Origin: Flavobacterium commune
GTDB lineage: Bacteria; Bacteroidota; Bacteroidia; Flavobacteriales; Flavobacteriaceae
Reading direction: 5' to 3'
DNA: 64,000 nt
NCBI RefSeq assembly: GCF_001857965.1
Contig: NZ_CP017774.1
Location: forward strand, 2,170,001-2,234,000
Part shown: one piece after another, positions 28,597 to 36,824 of the stretch
How positions within the stretch are numbered: the stretch's first letter is position 1
Layout of the letters: each line of letters begins with the position of its first letter
Notes under the pieces: generated by a model
Told to the model about the DNA's origin: nothing
Seen by the model: the letters and a program-made list of their open reading frames with translations, nothing else
Database searches by the model: none
Program-made: the position numbers and the translations under genes

Positions 28597-28944
28597 ATGG
28601 GAACTTTTGTTATTAGTAAAAGATTTAGCGGAGATTATAAGTTTGAATTTACTTCTAGAAAAGGAAAAACCATTTTTACGAGCAATGCGTATGAATTGCG
28701 GATGGATTGTGAGGCAGATGCGGAGTATTTGCGATCTGTGTTCGAAAGTTGTTCTTACGTGAAATTTAAAACATCTAAGGGGAAGTTTTTCTTTAGGGTG
28801 GTGGTTGATGGTAAGGTGATTGCAGTAAGCAGAAAATACAGTACTGAGTTGATGGTTCAGAAGGGGATTGATGAGATTGTGAAATATGGCTCAAAAGCGG
28901 AGATATTGGATTTTGCTAATAATGATTTTGAGTTTATTGATTAA
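28597..28944 (+). CDS. YegP/DUF1508-like protein, 115 aa
   Basis: The ATG at 28597 (MGTFVISKRFSGDYKFEFTS) is preferred because the upstream part of the frame runs through the terminator. Two tandem repeats of the DUF1508 fold are visible: FVISKRF..GDYKFEFTSRKG and VKFKTSKGKFFFRVVVDGKV. The family is a small beta-alpha domain of unknown function found as tandem repeats in many bacteria. Confidence 0.75.
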   Translation: MGTFVISKRFSGDYKFEFTSRKGKTIFTSNAYELRMDCEADAEYLRSVFESCSYVKFKTSKGKFFFRVVVDGKVIAVSRKYSTELMVQKGIDEIVKYGSKAEILDFANNDFEFID

Positions 28945-28987
28945 TTTGAGTTCTGATTTTTTATAATCTCGTTTTTGGGTATAAAAA

Positions 28988-29020
28988 AAGCCGTCACAAT
29001 GTGAACGGCTTATTTTTTTT
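28988..29020. terminator. Bidirectional terminator
   Basis: AAGCCGTCAC/GTGAACGGCTT (one bulged base) with T-tracts, between convergent genes. Confidence 0.7.
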
Positions 29021-29034
29021 ACTGTAATTTAAAA

Positions 29035-29244
29035 TTACTCAGCAGCAGCTTCAGCAGCAGGAGCTTCAGTAGCAGCAGCAGCAGAATCAACAGCAACAGC
29101 AGCAGTATCAGCTACAACAGCAGCAGAATCAACAGCTACAGCAGTAGTATCTACAGCTTCTTCAGCAGGAGCCTCTTCAGCTTTTTTACAAGATACAACA
29201 GATAATACAGCAACTACAGCTAAACTTAAAAATACTTTTTTCAT
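29035..29244 (-). CDS. Ala/Val/Asp repeat lipoprotein, 69 aa
   Basis: The signal MKKVFLSLAVVAVLSVVSCK ends at a lipobox Cys. The mature protein consists almost only of Ala, Val, Asp, Thr and Glu in short repeats (DTTAVAVDSAAVVADTAAVA). Proteins like this are common and strongly expressed in Flavobacterium, but their role is unknown. The underlying DNA is a GCA/GCT-type triplet-rich tract that may vary in length. Confidence 0.75.
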   Translation of the reverse strand: MKKVFLSLAVVAVLSVVSCKKAEEAPAEEAVDTTAVAVDSAAVVADTAAVAVDSAAAATEAPAAEAAAE

Positions 29245-29625
29245 CTTACTTTATTATAAAAGGTTAATTATTAATTCGAGGCAAAGATATAAAATTTTTA
29301 ATATGTAAAATATTTTTTCATTTTTTTTTTAAAATATTCTTCGATTATTTTTCTCACCTGGCAAAATATGGATTTTATAGGGAATGTAATAGCTTAAATG
29401 AATATGTGACTTTAAGGAATGGATGCTTTGTTAGTTGGTAATGTGTTGATTGTTAGGTTTTTGTGTTGTTGTAGAGTTGGGTTTTTGTAGATTATGAAAT
29501 TTGAAGCTTTCTTTTTTGAGAATTAAGGTGTTTTAATGCTTGATTTTTAAGATTTGTTTAAAGATTTTGGTCTTTCATTCTTGCGCTAAAATAAGCCGAA
29601 AATCGATTTAATTTTGATCAAATCT
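29245..29625. other. Gap of 381 bases without a gene
   Basis: AT-rich sequence. It should hold the promoter of the Ala-rich lipoprotein near 29,280. No reading frame with a credible start, no repeat and no RNA fold stands out. Confidence 0.6.
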
Positions 29626-30852
29626 TTAGATGCTTTCCAATATCATATTTGTGGCACCTGTATTTGTTTTTACAAAATCCCTGCAAATGGTTCCTTTTTT
29701 GTTTCTTGTAATTTTGTCAGAAATTAATGAATCAAAAGTGTTTTGTAATTCATTTGCATTCATAATACTGATACAGCCTCCTAAATTTACTAAGGCTGTA
29801 GCTTCTGCAAAATGTGAAAAGTTTGGTCCTATAACAATTGGTACGCCAAAAGTAGCCGGTTCCAGTATATTGTGTACACCAGGATTTCCAAATCCGCCAC
29901 CTACGTATGCGATATCGGCATAACTGTATATTTTGGTTAAAATCCCAATAGTGTCAATGATAAATACATCAAAGTCGGCAAGGTTTTTATTTTCTTTTTC
30001 TGAAAAAAGAACCGTTTTCTTAGAGATGCTATTTTTTAATTGTTCTATTTGCTCGGATTTTATGTTGTGAGGCGCTATGATGAATTTTGTGTTTTGGGTA
30101 GTTGAGTTGATGTAATCTATCAATAAATTTTCGTCTTTTGGCCAGGAACTTCCAATAACGATAGTCAATGTGTCGTTTTTAAATTCGGAAATAAAATCCA
30201 AAGTATTGTCTTTTTCTAAAATTGTGGCAACACGATCAAAGCGGGTGTCTCCGGAAACAGCAACATTTGTTTTTCCTAATTGCAGTAATAGTTTTTTTGA
30301 AGCTTCATTTTGTACAAAAAAATAAGTGAAAGTATTTAACGCGTTTCTGTAAAACTGACCATACCATTTAAAAAATAATTGGTTTTCTCTAAAAATGCCT
30401 GAAATCAAATAAGTCGGTGTATTTTCTTTTTTTAGTTCGTTTAGGTAGTTTGGCCAATATTCATATTTGATAAAGAAAGCCATTTCTGGATGAACGAGTT
30501 TTAGGAATTTTTGAGCATTCTCTTTAGTGTCCATCGGTAGATATGCCGTTGCATCAGCTACAATATTGTTTTTTCTAACTTCGTAACCTGAAGGAGAAAA
30601 GAAAGTCAAAATAATTTTATACGAAGGGTATTTTTCTTTTATTTTTTCAATCACAGGCAGGCCTTGTTCGTATTCGCCTAGGGAAGCGGCATGAAACCAA
30701 ATGGTTTTATCGTTAGTATTTATTTTTTGCGAAAGTGTTTCAAAAACGTTTTTTCTTCCAGCAACAAACAGTTTGATTTTTGGGTTGAATAGCGAGATAA
30801 TTTTTAGGAAAAAATCAGCAATCGTAATGATGGTATTGTATAGAAAAAGCAT
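29626..30852 (-). CDS. waaA: 3-deoxy-D-manno-octulosonic acid transferase
   Basis: The protein transfers Kdo from CMP-Kdo to lipid A precursor at the inner membrane, the last essential step before core assembly. The start MLFLYNTIITIADFFLKI is chosen over one nine codons earlier because it opens with the N-terminal anchor helix. Typical blocks include IWFHAASLGEYEQGLPVIEK, IKYEYWPNYL and the C-terminal YVGGGFGNPGVHNILEPATF nucleotide-binding block of GT-B glycosyltransferase family 30. Length (408 aa) is normal. Confidence 0.92.
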   Translation of the reverse strand: MLFLYNTIITIADFFLKIISLFNPKIKLFVAGRKNVFETLSQKINTNDKTIWFHAASLGEYEQGLPVIEKIKEKYPSYKIILTFFSPSGYEVRKNNIVADATAYLPMDTKENAQKFLKLVHPEMAFFIKYEYWPNYLNELKKENTPTYLISGIFRENQLFFKWYGQFYRNALNTFTYFFVQNEASKKLLLQLGKTNVAVSGDTRFDRVATILEKDNTLDFISEFKNDTLTIVIGSSWPKDENLLIDYINSTTQNTKFIIAPHNIKSEQIEQLKNSISKKTVLFSEKENKNLADFDVFIIDTIGILTKIYSYADIAYVGGGFGNPGVHNILEPATFGVPIVIGPNFSHFAEATALVNLGGCISIMNANELQNTFDSLISDKITRNKKGTICRDFVKTNTGATNMILESI

Positions 30853-31003
30853 TGGGATTTTTTTTGGGCTAAAATACATTTTCTTTGGCTTAAAATCATT
30901 GGTTTGAAATCAATAATACCTATTTTTGTTTCCGTTTTGTGAAAGTTTTGTTGAAATTGAGAAGTGTAAAAACAACAACTTTCTAACTATTAATAAAGTT
31001 GAA

Positions 31004-32137
31004 ATGAAGAAAATTCAAATGGTTGACTTAAAAAGTCAATATGATAAAATTGCCACTACGGTAAATACTTCTATTCAGGAAGTTTTAGATACCAATACTT
31101 ATATCAACGGACCTCAGGTGCATCAATTCCAAAAATCTTTGGAAGATTATTTAGGTGTAAAACACGTAATTCCTTGTGCAAATGGGACCGATGCTTTGCA
31201 AATTGCAATGATGGGATTGGATTTAAAGCCAGGGGATGAGGTAATTACTGCCGATTTTACTTTTGCAGCTACAGTTGAGGTAATTGCTTTGTTGCAGTTG
31301 ACTCCGGTGTTAGTTGATGTTGATTTGGACAATATGAATATTTCATTGGAAAGAATCAAAGCGGCTATTACTCCAAAAACTAAAGCAATAGTTCCGGTAC
31401 ATTTGTTCGGTCGCGCAGCTAATATGGATGCAATTATGGCTTTGGCCAATGAACATAACTTGTATGTTATTGAAGATAATGCACAAGCCATTGGTGCCGA
31501 TTTTATTTCAGCTTCAGGGGCAAAAACTAAGGTAGGAACTATTGGTCATGTAGGAGCAACTTCATTTTTTCCTTCTAAAAACTTAGGTTGTTATGGTGAT
31601 GGTGGCGCTATTTTTACTAATGATGATGCGTTGGCGCATACCATTCGCGGAATTGTCAATCACGGAATGTACGAACGTTACCATCATGATGTGGTAGGGG
31701 TGAACTCGAGATTAGACAGTATTCAGGCTGCTGTTTTGAATGCTAAATTACCTTTATTGAACGATTATAATACAGCGCGTCGTGGAGCTGCCGCTAAGTA
31801 TAATACTGCTTTGGCTGGTCACGCTAATATTATTACCCCTTCATTTGATGAAAATGAAAATGATCATGTTTTTCACCAATATACCTTACGAATTATTGAT
31901 GCTGACAGAAACGGATTGATGCAACATTTGTTAGATAAAGGAATTCCATGTGCTATTTATTATCCAATTCCGTTGCATTCGCAAAAAGCTTATGTTGATG
32001 TGCGTTACAAAGAAGAAGATTTTCCGGTGACCAATCAATTGGTGAAAGAAGTGATTTCGTTGCCAATGCACACCGAGTTGGACGATGAGCAAATAAAATT
32101 TATTACTGATAGTGTTTTAGAATTTTTAAATAAATAA
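31004..32137 (+). CDS. DegT/DnrJ/EryC1/StrS-family aminotransferase, 377 aa
   Basis: A PLP enzyme of the sugar aminotransferase family. GTDALQIAMMGLDLKPGDEV, the aromatic-stacking region, IEDNAQAIGA and the PLP lysine in SFFPSKNLGCYGDGGA are visible. Such enzymes make amino sugars for surface polysaccharide. The neighbour waaA is on the other strand, so a shared LPS role is only suggestive. The ATG at 31004 (MKKIQMVDLKSQYDKI) is preferred to an upstream in-frame start. Confidence 0.9.
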   Translation: MKKIQMVDLKSQYDKIATTVNTSIQEVLDTNTYINGPQVHQFQKSLEDYLGVKHVIPCANGTDALQIAMMGLDLKPGDEVITADFTFAATVEVIALLQLTPVLVDVDLDNMNISLERIKAAITPKTKAIVPVHLFGRAANMDAIMALANEHNLYVIEDNAQAIGADFISASGAKTKVGTIGHVGATSFFPSKNLGCYGDGGAIFTNDDALAHTIRGIVNHGMYERYHHDVVGVNSRLDSIQAAVLNAKLPLLNDYNTARRGAAAKYNTALAGHANIITPSFDENENDHVFHQYTLRIIDADRNGLMQHLLDKGIPCAIYYPIPLHSQKAYVDVRYKEEDFPVTNQLVKEVISLPMHTELDDEQIKFITDSVLEFLNK

Positions 32138-32139
32138 AA

Positions 32140-32577
32140 ATGAGAAAATATTTTCTATTGTTAGTTTTGATTTCGGTTTCCAATTGGGCACAAACAAAAG
32201 CAGTTTCTAAAGAAGCAGCAGCTGTTGCTGCTAGAGTTGAAGCTTTTCGCAAAGCATTAATTGATCCAACAGAAAGCAATTTGAAAGCCTTGACTTCAAA
32301 AGATTTAAGCTACGGGCATTCCAGTGGTGTCCTTCAGGATCAAAAAGTTTTTATTGAAAAATTGCTTAACGGAGAATCTGATTTTGTGACGATAGAATTT
32401 CAAAATCAAAGTATTCAAGTTACCGGAGATGTTGCCATAGTGAGACATAATCTTGTAGCACATACTAAGGATAGCGGTGTTGAAAAAGACATAAAAATTG
32501 GAAACGTACTCGTTTGGCAAAAACAAAAAGACAAGTGGTTGCTGATAGCCAGACAGGCTTTTAAATTGCCCCAATAA
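32140..32577 (+). CDS. Secreted DUF4440 (NTF2-like) protein, 145 aa
   Basis: Signal peptide MRKYFLLLVLISVSNWAQ followed by a cone-shaped NTF2-like domain of the DUF4440 type (LKALTSKDLSYGHSSG..., VTGDVAIVRHNL, GNVLVWQKQKDKWLLIARQA). The start is 2 bases after the aminotransferase stop, so the two are co-transcribed. The pocket of such domains often binds small molecules; ligand unknown. Confidence 0.8.
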   Translation: MRKYFLLLVLISVSNWAQTKAVSKEAAAVAARVEAFRKALIDPTESNLKALTSKDLSYGHSSGVLQDQKVFIEKLLNGESDFVTIEFQNQSIQVTGDVAIVRHNLVAHTKDSGVEKDIKIGNVLVWQKQKDKWLLIARQAFKLPQ

Positions 32578-32595
32578 AAAAAATGATAAAAAGTA

Positions 32596-32635
32596 AAAAT
32601 CCCAAATTATCAAAATAGATAGTTTGGGATTTTTT
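32596..32635. terminator. Bidirectional terminator
   Basis: Stem AAAATCCCAAATTATC/GATAGTTTGGGATTTT (one mismatch) between convergent genes. Confidence 0.8.
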
Positions 32636-32641
32636 GTTGGA

Positions 32642-32893
32642 TTATTTTTTAGCGGCTTCTTTTAACTTATTTGCGGCTTCATCCATTTTTTCTGCTCCTT
32701 TTTCAAGGATTTTTCCTGTTTTTGATTGGGTTGAATCAATGGCTTTTTCAACTTTTTCAGCCACAGTATCCATTTTTTGTTCTACTTCGGCTCCAACGGC
32801 TTCTTTAGCATCTTCCAGTTTGTCTTTTGTTTTGTCTTGGCAGGAAACCATCGCAACCAGCATAAAAGCTGCTGCTAAAATTGTTTTTCTCAT
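32642..32893 (-). CDS. Small helical lipoprotein, 83 aa
   Basis: Signal MRKTILAAAFMLVAMVSCQD with a lipobox Cys (VSC), followed by an amphipathic, Lys/Glu/Ala-rich helix over the whole mature length (DAKEAVGAEVEQKMDTVAEK...). It may be an apolipoprotein-like or cell-wall spacer protein. No named family. Confidence 0.7.
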   Translation of the reverse strand: MRKTILAAAFMLVAMVSCQDKTKDKLEDAKEAVGAEVEQKMDTVAEKVEKAIDSTQSKTGKILEKGAEKMDEAANKLKEAAKK

Positions 32894-32946
32894 GTGTAGG
32901 ATATTTAAGATTTGAATTTAAAGCATTGTCTTTCAAATATAAAAAA

Positions 32947-32974
32947 AATCTCCGTAAACTTTCGCTTACGGAGA
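32947..32974. terminator. Hairpin terminator
   Basis: Perfect stem ATCTCCGTAA/TTACGGAGAT behind the DUF3037 gene (minus strand), with an A/T-rich flank. Confidence 0.75.
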
Positions 32975-32997
32975 TGTATTTATAAAAACAATTCTTC

Positions 32998-33381
32998 TTA
33001 CAAGACTAATTCAGAATATAGTTTTTCGAAAGTCTGGTCTAAATCGCTGCTAAATCCCGAATGGGGTCTTGAAGTTTGAATACTCGAACTTTTAACAGCA
33101 GTGAGCCATCTAAATCGTTCGTCTTTTTCAAATTGAGCAATAGGTCCCGCTTCTTTTTTGCCTTCGCAAATGGCTACAAAAGAATCTAAATTGATTTTGA
33201 GTTGGTCTAAATCAAATTCACTGCAAAACAAGCTGATTTTAGCAACAGGAATTTGATATTGAATTCGTAAATATTTCTGACGCTTGGAATAAAGCATCAA
33301 ACCTACATTTATAAATTCTTCGCGTTCTACTCTTGGTACAACACGAATGACAGCATAATCATATAAGTGTTGTTCTTGCAT
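32998..33381 (-). CDS. DUF3037 protein, 127 aa
   Basis: YDYAVIRVVPRVEREEFINV then GLMLYSKRQKYLRIQYQ is the DUF3037 signature. The gene overlaps the end of the HipA-like gene by 23 bases on the same strand. The pair is conserved in many bacteria, but the function of DUF3037 is not established. Confidence 0.85.
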   Translation of the reverse strand: MQEQHLYDYAVIRVVPRVEREEFINVGLMLYSKRQKYLRIQYQIPVAKISLFCSEFDLDQLKINLDSFVAICEGKKEAGPIAQFEKDERFRWLTAVKSSSIQTSRPHSGFSSDLDQTFEKLYSELVL

Positions 33382-34147
33382 CTTGAGCTTGTTTTAAAAA
33401 TATTTCAGCATTTTTCAAGCGTAAGCTTAAAAACTGGAAATAGATGTTTTTAATTTCTTCCGGGCTTATGGATTGATCTTCCCATTGTAGCCAGTCTTCC
33501 GGAATTTGGTTTACAATTTCTTTTAAAATAGCATCGTTTAATAGGTTGGAGTATTGTGAATGAGCTTCTTCTAGTTTTGATGCTTTTGGTAATAAAACAT
33601 GATCTTTAATTAATGTAAATGGAGTAAGGGCTGTTTTCTCCCAATTAATCCAGGAATGATGAAAATAAAAAGATGCCCCGTGATCAATAAGCCAAAGTTC
33701 TTTTTTCCAAATTAAAAGATTAGTGTTTTTAAAGGTTCGGTCAACATTAGTAATAAAAGCATCTAACCAAACAATTTTTGATGCCAATAAAGCTTCGCAA
33801 TCATTTGCAGCGGCATCAAAGGTAATTGCTCCTGATAAATAGTGCAGGCCTAAATTTAAACCCTGACTAAACTTTAATAAATCCTGAATTTCTTCGTCAG
33901 CTTCTGTCCTTCCAAAGGCTTCGTCCAGGTGTGCAAAAACTAATTCAGGAACGGGTAAACCTAATTGTTTTGCTATTTGACCGCCTAAAAATTCAGCAAT
34001 TAATGCTTTTACTCCATGACCGGCTCCTCTAAATTTTAATACATATTTAAAATCATCATCAGCTTCTGCTAAGGCAGGTAAGGAGCCACCTTCCCGAAGT
34101 GGCGTAATGTATCGTATAACGTTTACTGTTCGTAAATCTAAATTCAT
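33359..34147 (-). CDS. HipA-like kinase-fold protein, 262 aa
   Basis: The fold of HipA-type Ser/Thr kinases is visible: VLKFRGAGHGVKALIAEFLG, GLPVPELVFAHLD, and the catalytic and metal motifs WLDAFITNVDRTFKNTNLLI and LWLIDHGASFYFHH. It is shorter than true HipA (about 440 aa) and lacks a HipB partner, and instead pairs with DUF3037. It belongs to the stand-alone HipA_2-type group. Target unknown. Confidence 0.8.
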   Translation of the reverse strand: MNLDLRTVNVIRYITPLREGGSLPALAEADDDFKYVLKFRGAGHGVKALIAEFLGGQIAKQLGLPVPELVFAHLDEAFGRTEADEEIQDLLKFSQGLNLGLHYLSGAITFDAAANDCEALLASKIVWLDAFITNVDRTFKNTNLLIWKKELWLIDHGASFYFHHSWINWEKTALTPFTLIKDHVLLPKASKLEEAHSQYSNLLNDAILKEIVNQIPEDWLQWEDQSISPEEIKNIYFQFLSLRLKNAEIFLKQAQDARTTLI

Positions 34148-34240
34148 AAATTTGGAATTCTTTTAACAAAGATAACTAAAATTAAAGGATGCATTCTTTT
34201 CTGTATTGTTGTGCTTAATTTCCTTTTTTATAAAAATAAA

Positions 34241-34270
34241 AATCCTCAAAAACCGAAGTTTATGAGGATT
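34241..34270 (-). terminator. Terminator of fabD
   Basis: Stem AATCCTCA/TGAGGATT with a minus-strand T-run, 42 bases beyond the fabD stop. Confidence 0.65.
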
Positions 34271-34311
34271 CTATAATGACTGATCACTTAAAACTGATCA
34301 CTGAATACTAT

Positions 34312-35184
34312 TTAAGCATTTGCAGTAGCAGCTTCTTTATTGATTTTTCCAATTAGTCCCGCTAATACTTTTCCAGGACCTACTTCGGTAAATAAAGTAG
34401 CACCGTCAGCAATCATTTGTTGAACTGATTGTGTCCATTTTACAGGAGCAGTCAACTGAATGATTAGGTTTTTCTTAATTTCATCTGCATCCGAAACTGC
34501 GCTTGCTGTTACGTTTTGATATACAGGGCAAATAGGAGCAGAGAAAGTAGTTGCTTCGATTGCAGCAGCCAGTTCTTCTCTTGCAGGTTCCATCATAGGT
34601 GAGTGAAATGCACCACCAACAGGTAATAATAAAGCACGTTTTGCACCTGCTTCTTTCATTTTTTCACAAGCTAATTCAACCGCTTTAAATTCTCCTGAAA
34701 TCACTAATTGTCCAGGGCAGTTGTAATTAGCAGCAACTACAACTCCGTCGATAGAAGCACATACTTCTTCTACAATATTATCCGCTAATCCTAAAACAGC
34801 AGCCATTGTTGAAGGAGTGATTTCGCAGGCTTTTTGCATAGCCAAAGCTCTTTGGGAAACTAATTTTAATCCGTCTTCAAAAGACAAAGCACCATTGGCA
34901 ACCAAAGCTGAAAATTCTCCTAAAGAATGTCCCGCTACCATTTCCGGTTTGAAATCTTCTAAAGTTTTAGCTAAAATTACCGAGTGTAAAAATACGGCCG
35001 GTTGCGTTACTTTAGTTTCTTTTAATTCTTCGGCAGTTCCTTCAAACATAATATCTGTGATGCGGAAACCTAATATTTCGTTTGCTTTTTCAAACAATTC
35101 TTTTGCTAATGGAGAGTTTTCATATAAGTCTTTACCCATTCCTGTAAACTGTGCGCCTTGACCTGGAAATACGTATGCTTTCAT
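34312..35184 (-). CDS. fabD: Malonyl-CoA:ACP transacylase
   Basis: Moves malonyl from CoA to acyl carrier protein to feed fatty acid elongation. The active-site Ser is in GHSLGE (S87), the catalytic His in AFHSPMM, and PGQGAQ begins the protein. Length (290 aa) is standard. It stands alone between terminators here, rather than in a fab operon. Confidence 0.95.
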   Translation of the reverse strand: MKAYVFPGQGAQFTGMGKDLYENSPLAKELFEKANEILGFRITDIMFEGTAEELKETKVTQPAVFLHSVILAKTLEDFKPEMVAGHSLGEFSALVANGALSFEDGLKLVSQRALAMQKACEITPSTMAAVLGLADNIVEEVCASIDGVVVAANYNCPGQLVISGEFKAVELACEKMKEAGAKRALLLPVGGAFHSPMMEPAREELAAAIEATTFSAPICPVYQNVTASAVSDADEIKKNLIIQLTAPVKWTQSVQQMIADGATLFTEVGPGKVLAGLIGKINKEAATANA

Positions 35185-35294
35185 CTGTATTTGTTTTATT
35201 TTTATAATTTAAAGATTGAAAAATTATATTCAATCGGGATGCAAAAGTAGTATTTTTTTAGGATTTATATGAAAAGATAAAAGTGCATAAAAGA

Positions 35295-35329
35295 AAACCT
35301 CCCTGCTTGCTAATGAAGTAGGGAGGTTT
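35295..35329 (-). terminator. Terminator of the YceI gene
   Basis: Perfect 10-bp stem AAACCTCCCT/AGGGAGGTTT 33 bases after the YceI stop, with a minus-strand T-rich tail. Confidence 0.75.
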
Positions 35330-35361
35330 GTATGTGGGAAAAATCAGTTTTGTGAGATTCT

Positions 35362-35889
35362 TTATAGCTTTATTAATTGTAATTCGATGTTCAATTTTAC
35401 ATCTTCGCCTACTAAAACACCACCGGTTTCAAGAGCAGAGTTCCAGTTCAATCCCCATTCTTTACGGTTTATTTTACCGGAAATATTCAATCCTGCTTTT
35501 GTATTTCCCCAAGGATCTTTCATTAATCCGCTGAATTCGGTAGGAAGTGTAACCGTTTTTGTTACCCCTCTCAGACTTAAATCTCCAGTTAATTCATAAT
35601 CATCACCATTTTTAGTGAAGGAAGTAGCTTTGAAAGTGAGTTTAGGAAAGTTTTCAGCGTCAAAAAAGTCGCCACTTTTTAGATGATTGTCCCTGTCAGT
35701 ATTATTGGTATTAATCGAATCGATATTTGCAGAGAATTCGATATTGGCATTTTCAAAGTTGTCGTCTTCGGTGGAAATATTTGCTTCATAGTCGCTAAAA
35801 TTTCCTGAAACATTTGTAAACATCATGTGTTTTACTTTAAATCCAATTTCTGAGTGTGTCGAGTCAATTGCCCATTTTGTAGTTGCCAT
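35362..35889 (-). CDS. YceI-family protein, 175 aa
   Basis: The lipocalin-like YceI fold, known to bind isoprenoid or amide ligands, is clear: WAIDSTHSEIGFKVKHMMFT, FDAENFPKLTFKATSF, GDLSLRGVTKTVTLP. No signal peptide, so it should act in the cytoplasm, unlike E. coli YceI. An operator shared with the pirin operon lies upstream. Confidence 0.9.
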   Translation of the reverse strand: MATTKWAIDSTHSEIGFKVKHMMFTNVSGNFSDYEANISTEDDNFENANIEFSANIDSINTNNTDRDNHLKSGDFFDAENFPKLTFKATSFTKNGDDYELTGDLSLRGVTKTVTLPTEFSGLMKDPWGNTKAGLNISGKINRKEWGLNWNSALETGGVLVGEDVKLNIELQLIKL

Positions 35890-35928
35890 AATTTTATTTT
35901 TTTAAATTGTTATTTCATTTTGATAAGG

Positions 35929-35974
35929 CAAATTTACAGCATCAATACCAGCGTGTCACTTAACCTAGATTAAG
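35929..35974 (-). promoter_or_regulatory. YceI promoter with Crp/Fnr-like operator
   Basis: Minus-strand -7 box TAAATTTG at 35929-35936 and near-palindrome CTTAACCTAGATTAAG at 35959-35974. The operator centre is 34 bases upstream of the -7 box centre, near -41, the class II activator position of Crp/Fnr proteins. The 20 bases CACTTAACCTAGATTAAGAA are identical to those at 41293. Confidence 0.75.
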
Positions 35975-36003
35975 AAATAAAAACCTGATTTTAGTACCAA
36001 AAA

Positions 36004-36726
36004 TCAGGCTGTTTCTTCGTATAAAGACAGAATTGGTAAGCCAAAATTTTCGTTAGCAGTGGCGTTTTCATTTTTGAGTTTAATTTTTTTAGGTTTTCTG
36101 GTTTCGATTAAAAGATTGATGTTGTTTTTTACGATGGCTTCATTTATTAAGGATTCTAAATCTTCAGGGTTTTGGTTGTTAATAATTGTGGTTTTATTTA
36201 TGATTTTAATATCAAAACGGTCCGGAATTAATTCATGCAAATCTTCAATTTGAAGTTTGGGTTTTGTTTTTACAAGATACATCGCTGTAGTTAAATTGTA
36301 CTCTTCGCAATTTGAATTTAGATGTAAAATAGGGCATTTGCAATTACTCAGTATCTGAACAAACTGATTGTGAATTTTTCTTTCGTCTTTTCTGTACGAA
36401 GGGCTAAGGATAGTTAATTCGATTTCAAGGTGTTGGATTAAATTTCGCATCAATGGGGCTGAAATTCCGTATTGATAGTGGATTTTAAGATTGCAGTTTT
36501 GAGAAATAGTAATTAATTCTCTACAGTATTCCAATACTTTTTTTTGTGATGCCGTCATTTCGCTTTTCATGCTTCTTAAAAATGTTGTCGAAGAATAGCT
36601 ATCCGGGATTTCTTCGACTAGGACCAGAAACAGGGTGCATTTTTTACCCTTAGATTGTTGAATGGCTATTTTAACAGCATTTATGGTGTCCGGTTCTAAT
36701 GTTGAAGGTATTAATACGTTTTTCAT
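36004..36726 (-). CDS. Universal stress protein-like, 240 aa
   Basis: The first half (MKNVLIPSTLEPDTINAVKI..., LTILSPSYRKDERKIHNQFV, CKCPILHLN) has the UspA Rossmann-like layout with the late PIL strand. The nucleotide-binding Gly motif is not evident. A second half, more diverged, may be a degenerate Usp domain. The ATG at 36726 is preferred to one eight codons earlier because it starts the first strand. Confidence 0.65.
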   Translation of the reverse strand: MKNVLIPSTLEPDTINAVKIAIQQSKGKKCTLFLVLVEEIPDSYSSTTFLRSMKSEMTASQKKVLEYCRELITISQNCNLKIHYQYGISAPLMRNLIQHLEIELTILSPSYRKDERKIHNQFVQILSNCKCPILHLNSNCEEYNLTTAMYLVKTKPKLQIEDLHELIPDRFDIKIINKTTIINNQNPEDLESLINEAIVKNNINLLIETRKPKKIKLKNENATANENFGLPILSLYEETA

Positions 36727-36824
36727 GTATGTATTGTTTAGATGATACATACAAAAGAAGTTATCGAAAATTAAAAACAGCTTGGATTAAAATTAGAATT
36801 CCCTAAGATTCCGGATTAGAATTC

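Noticed and set aside
29245..29625. Hidden small gene or RNA in the gap before waaA
   Set aside because: No start with a credible reading frame, no stable hairpin and no conserved motif could be seen.
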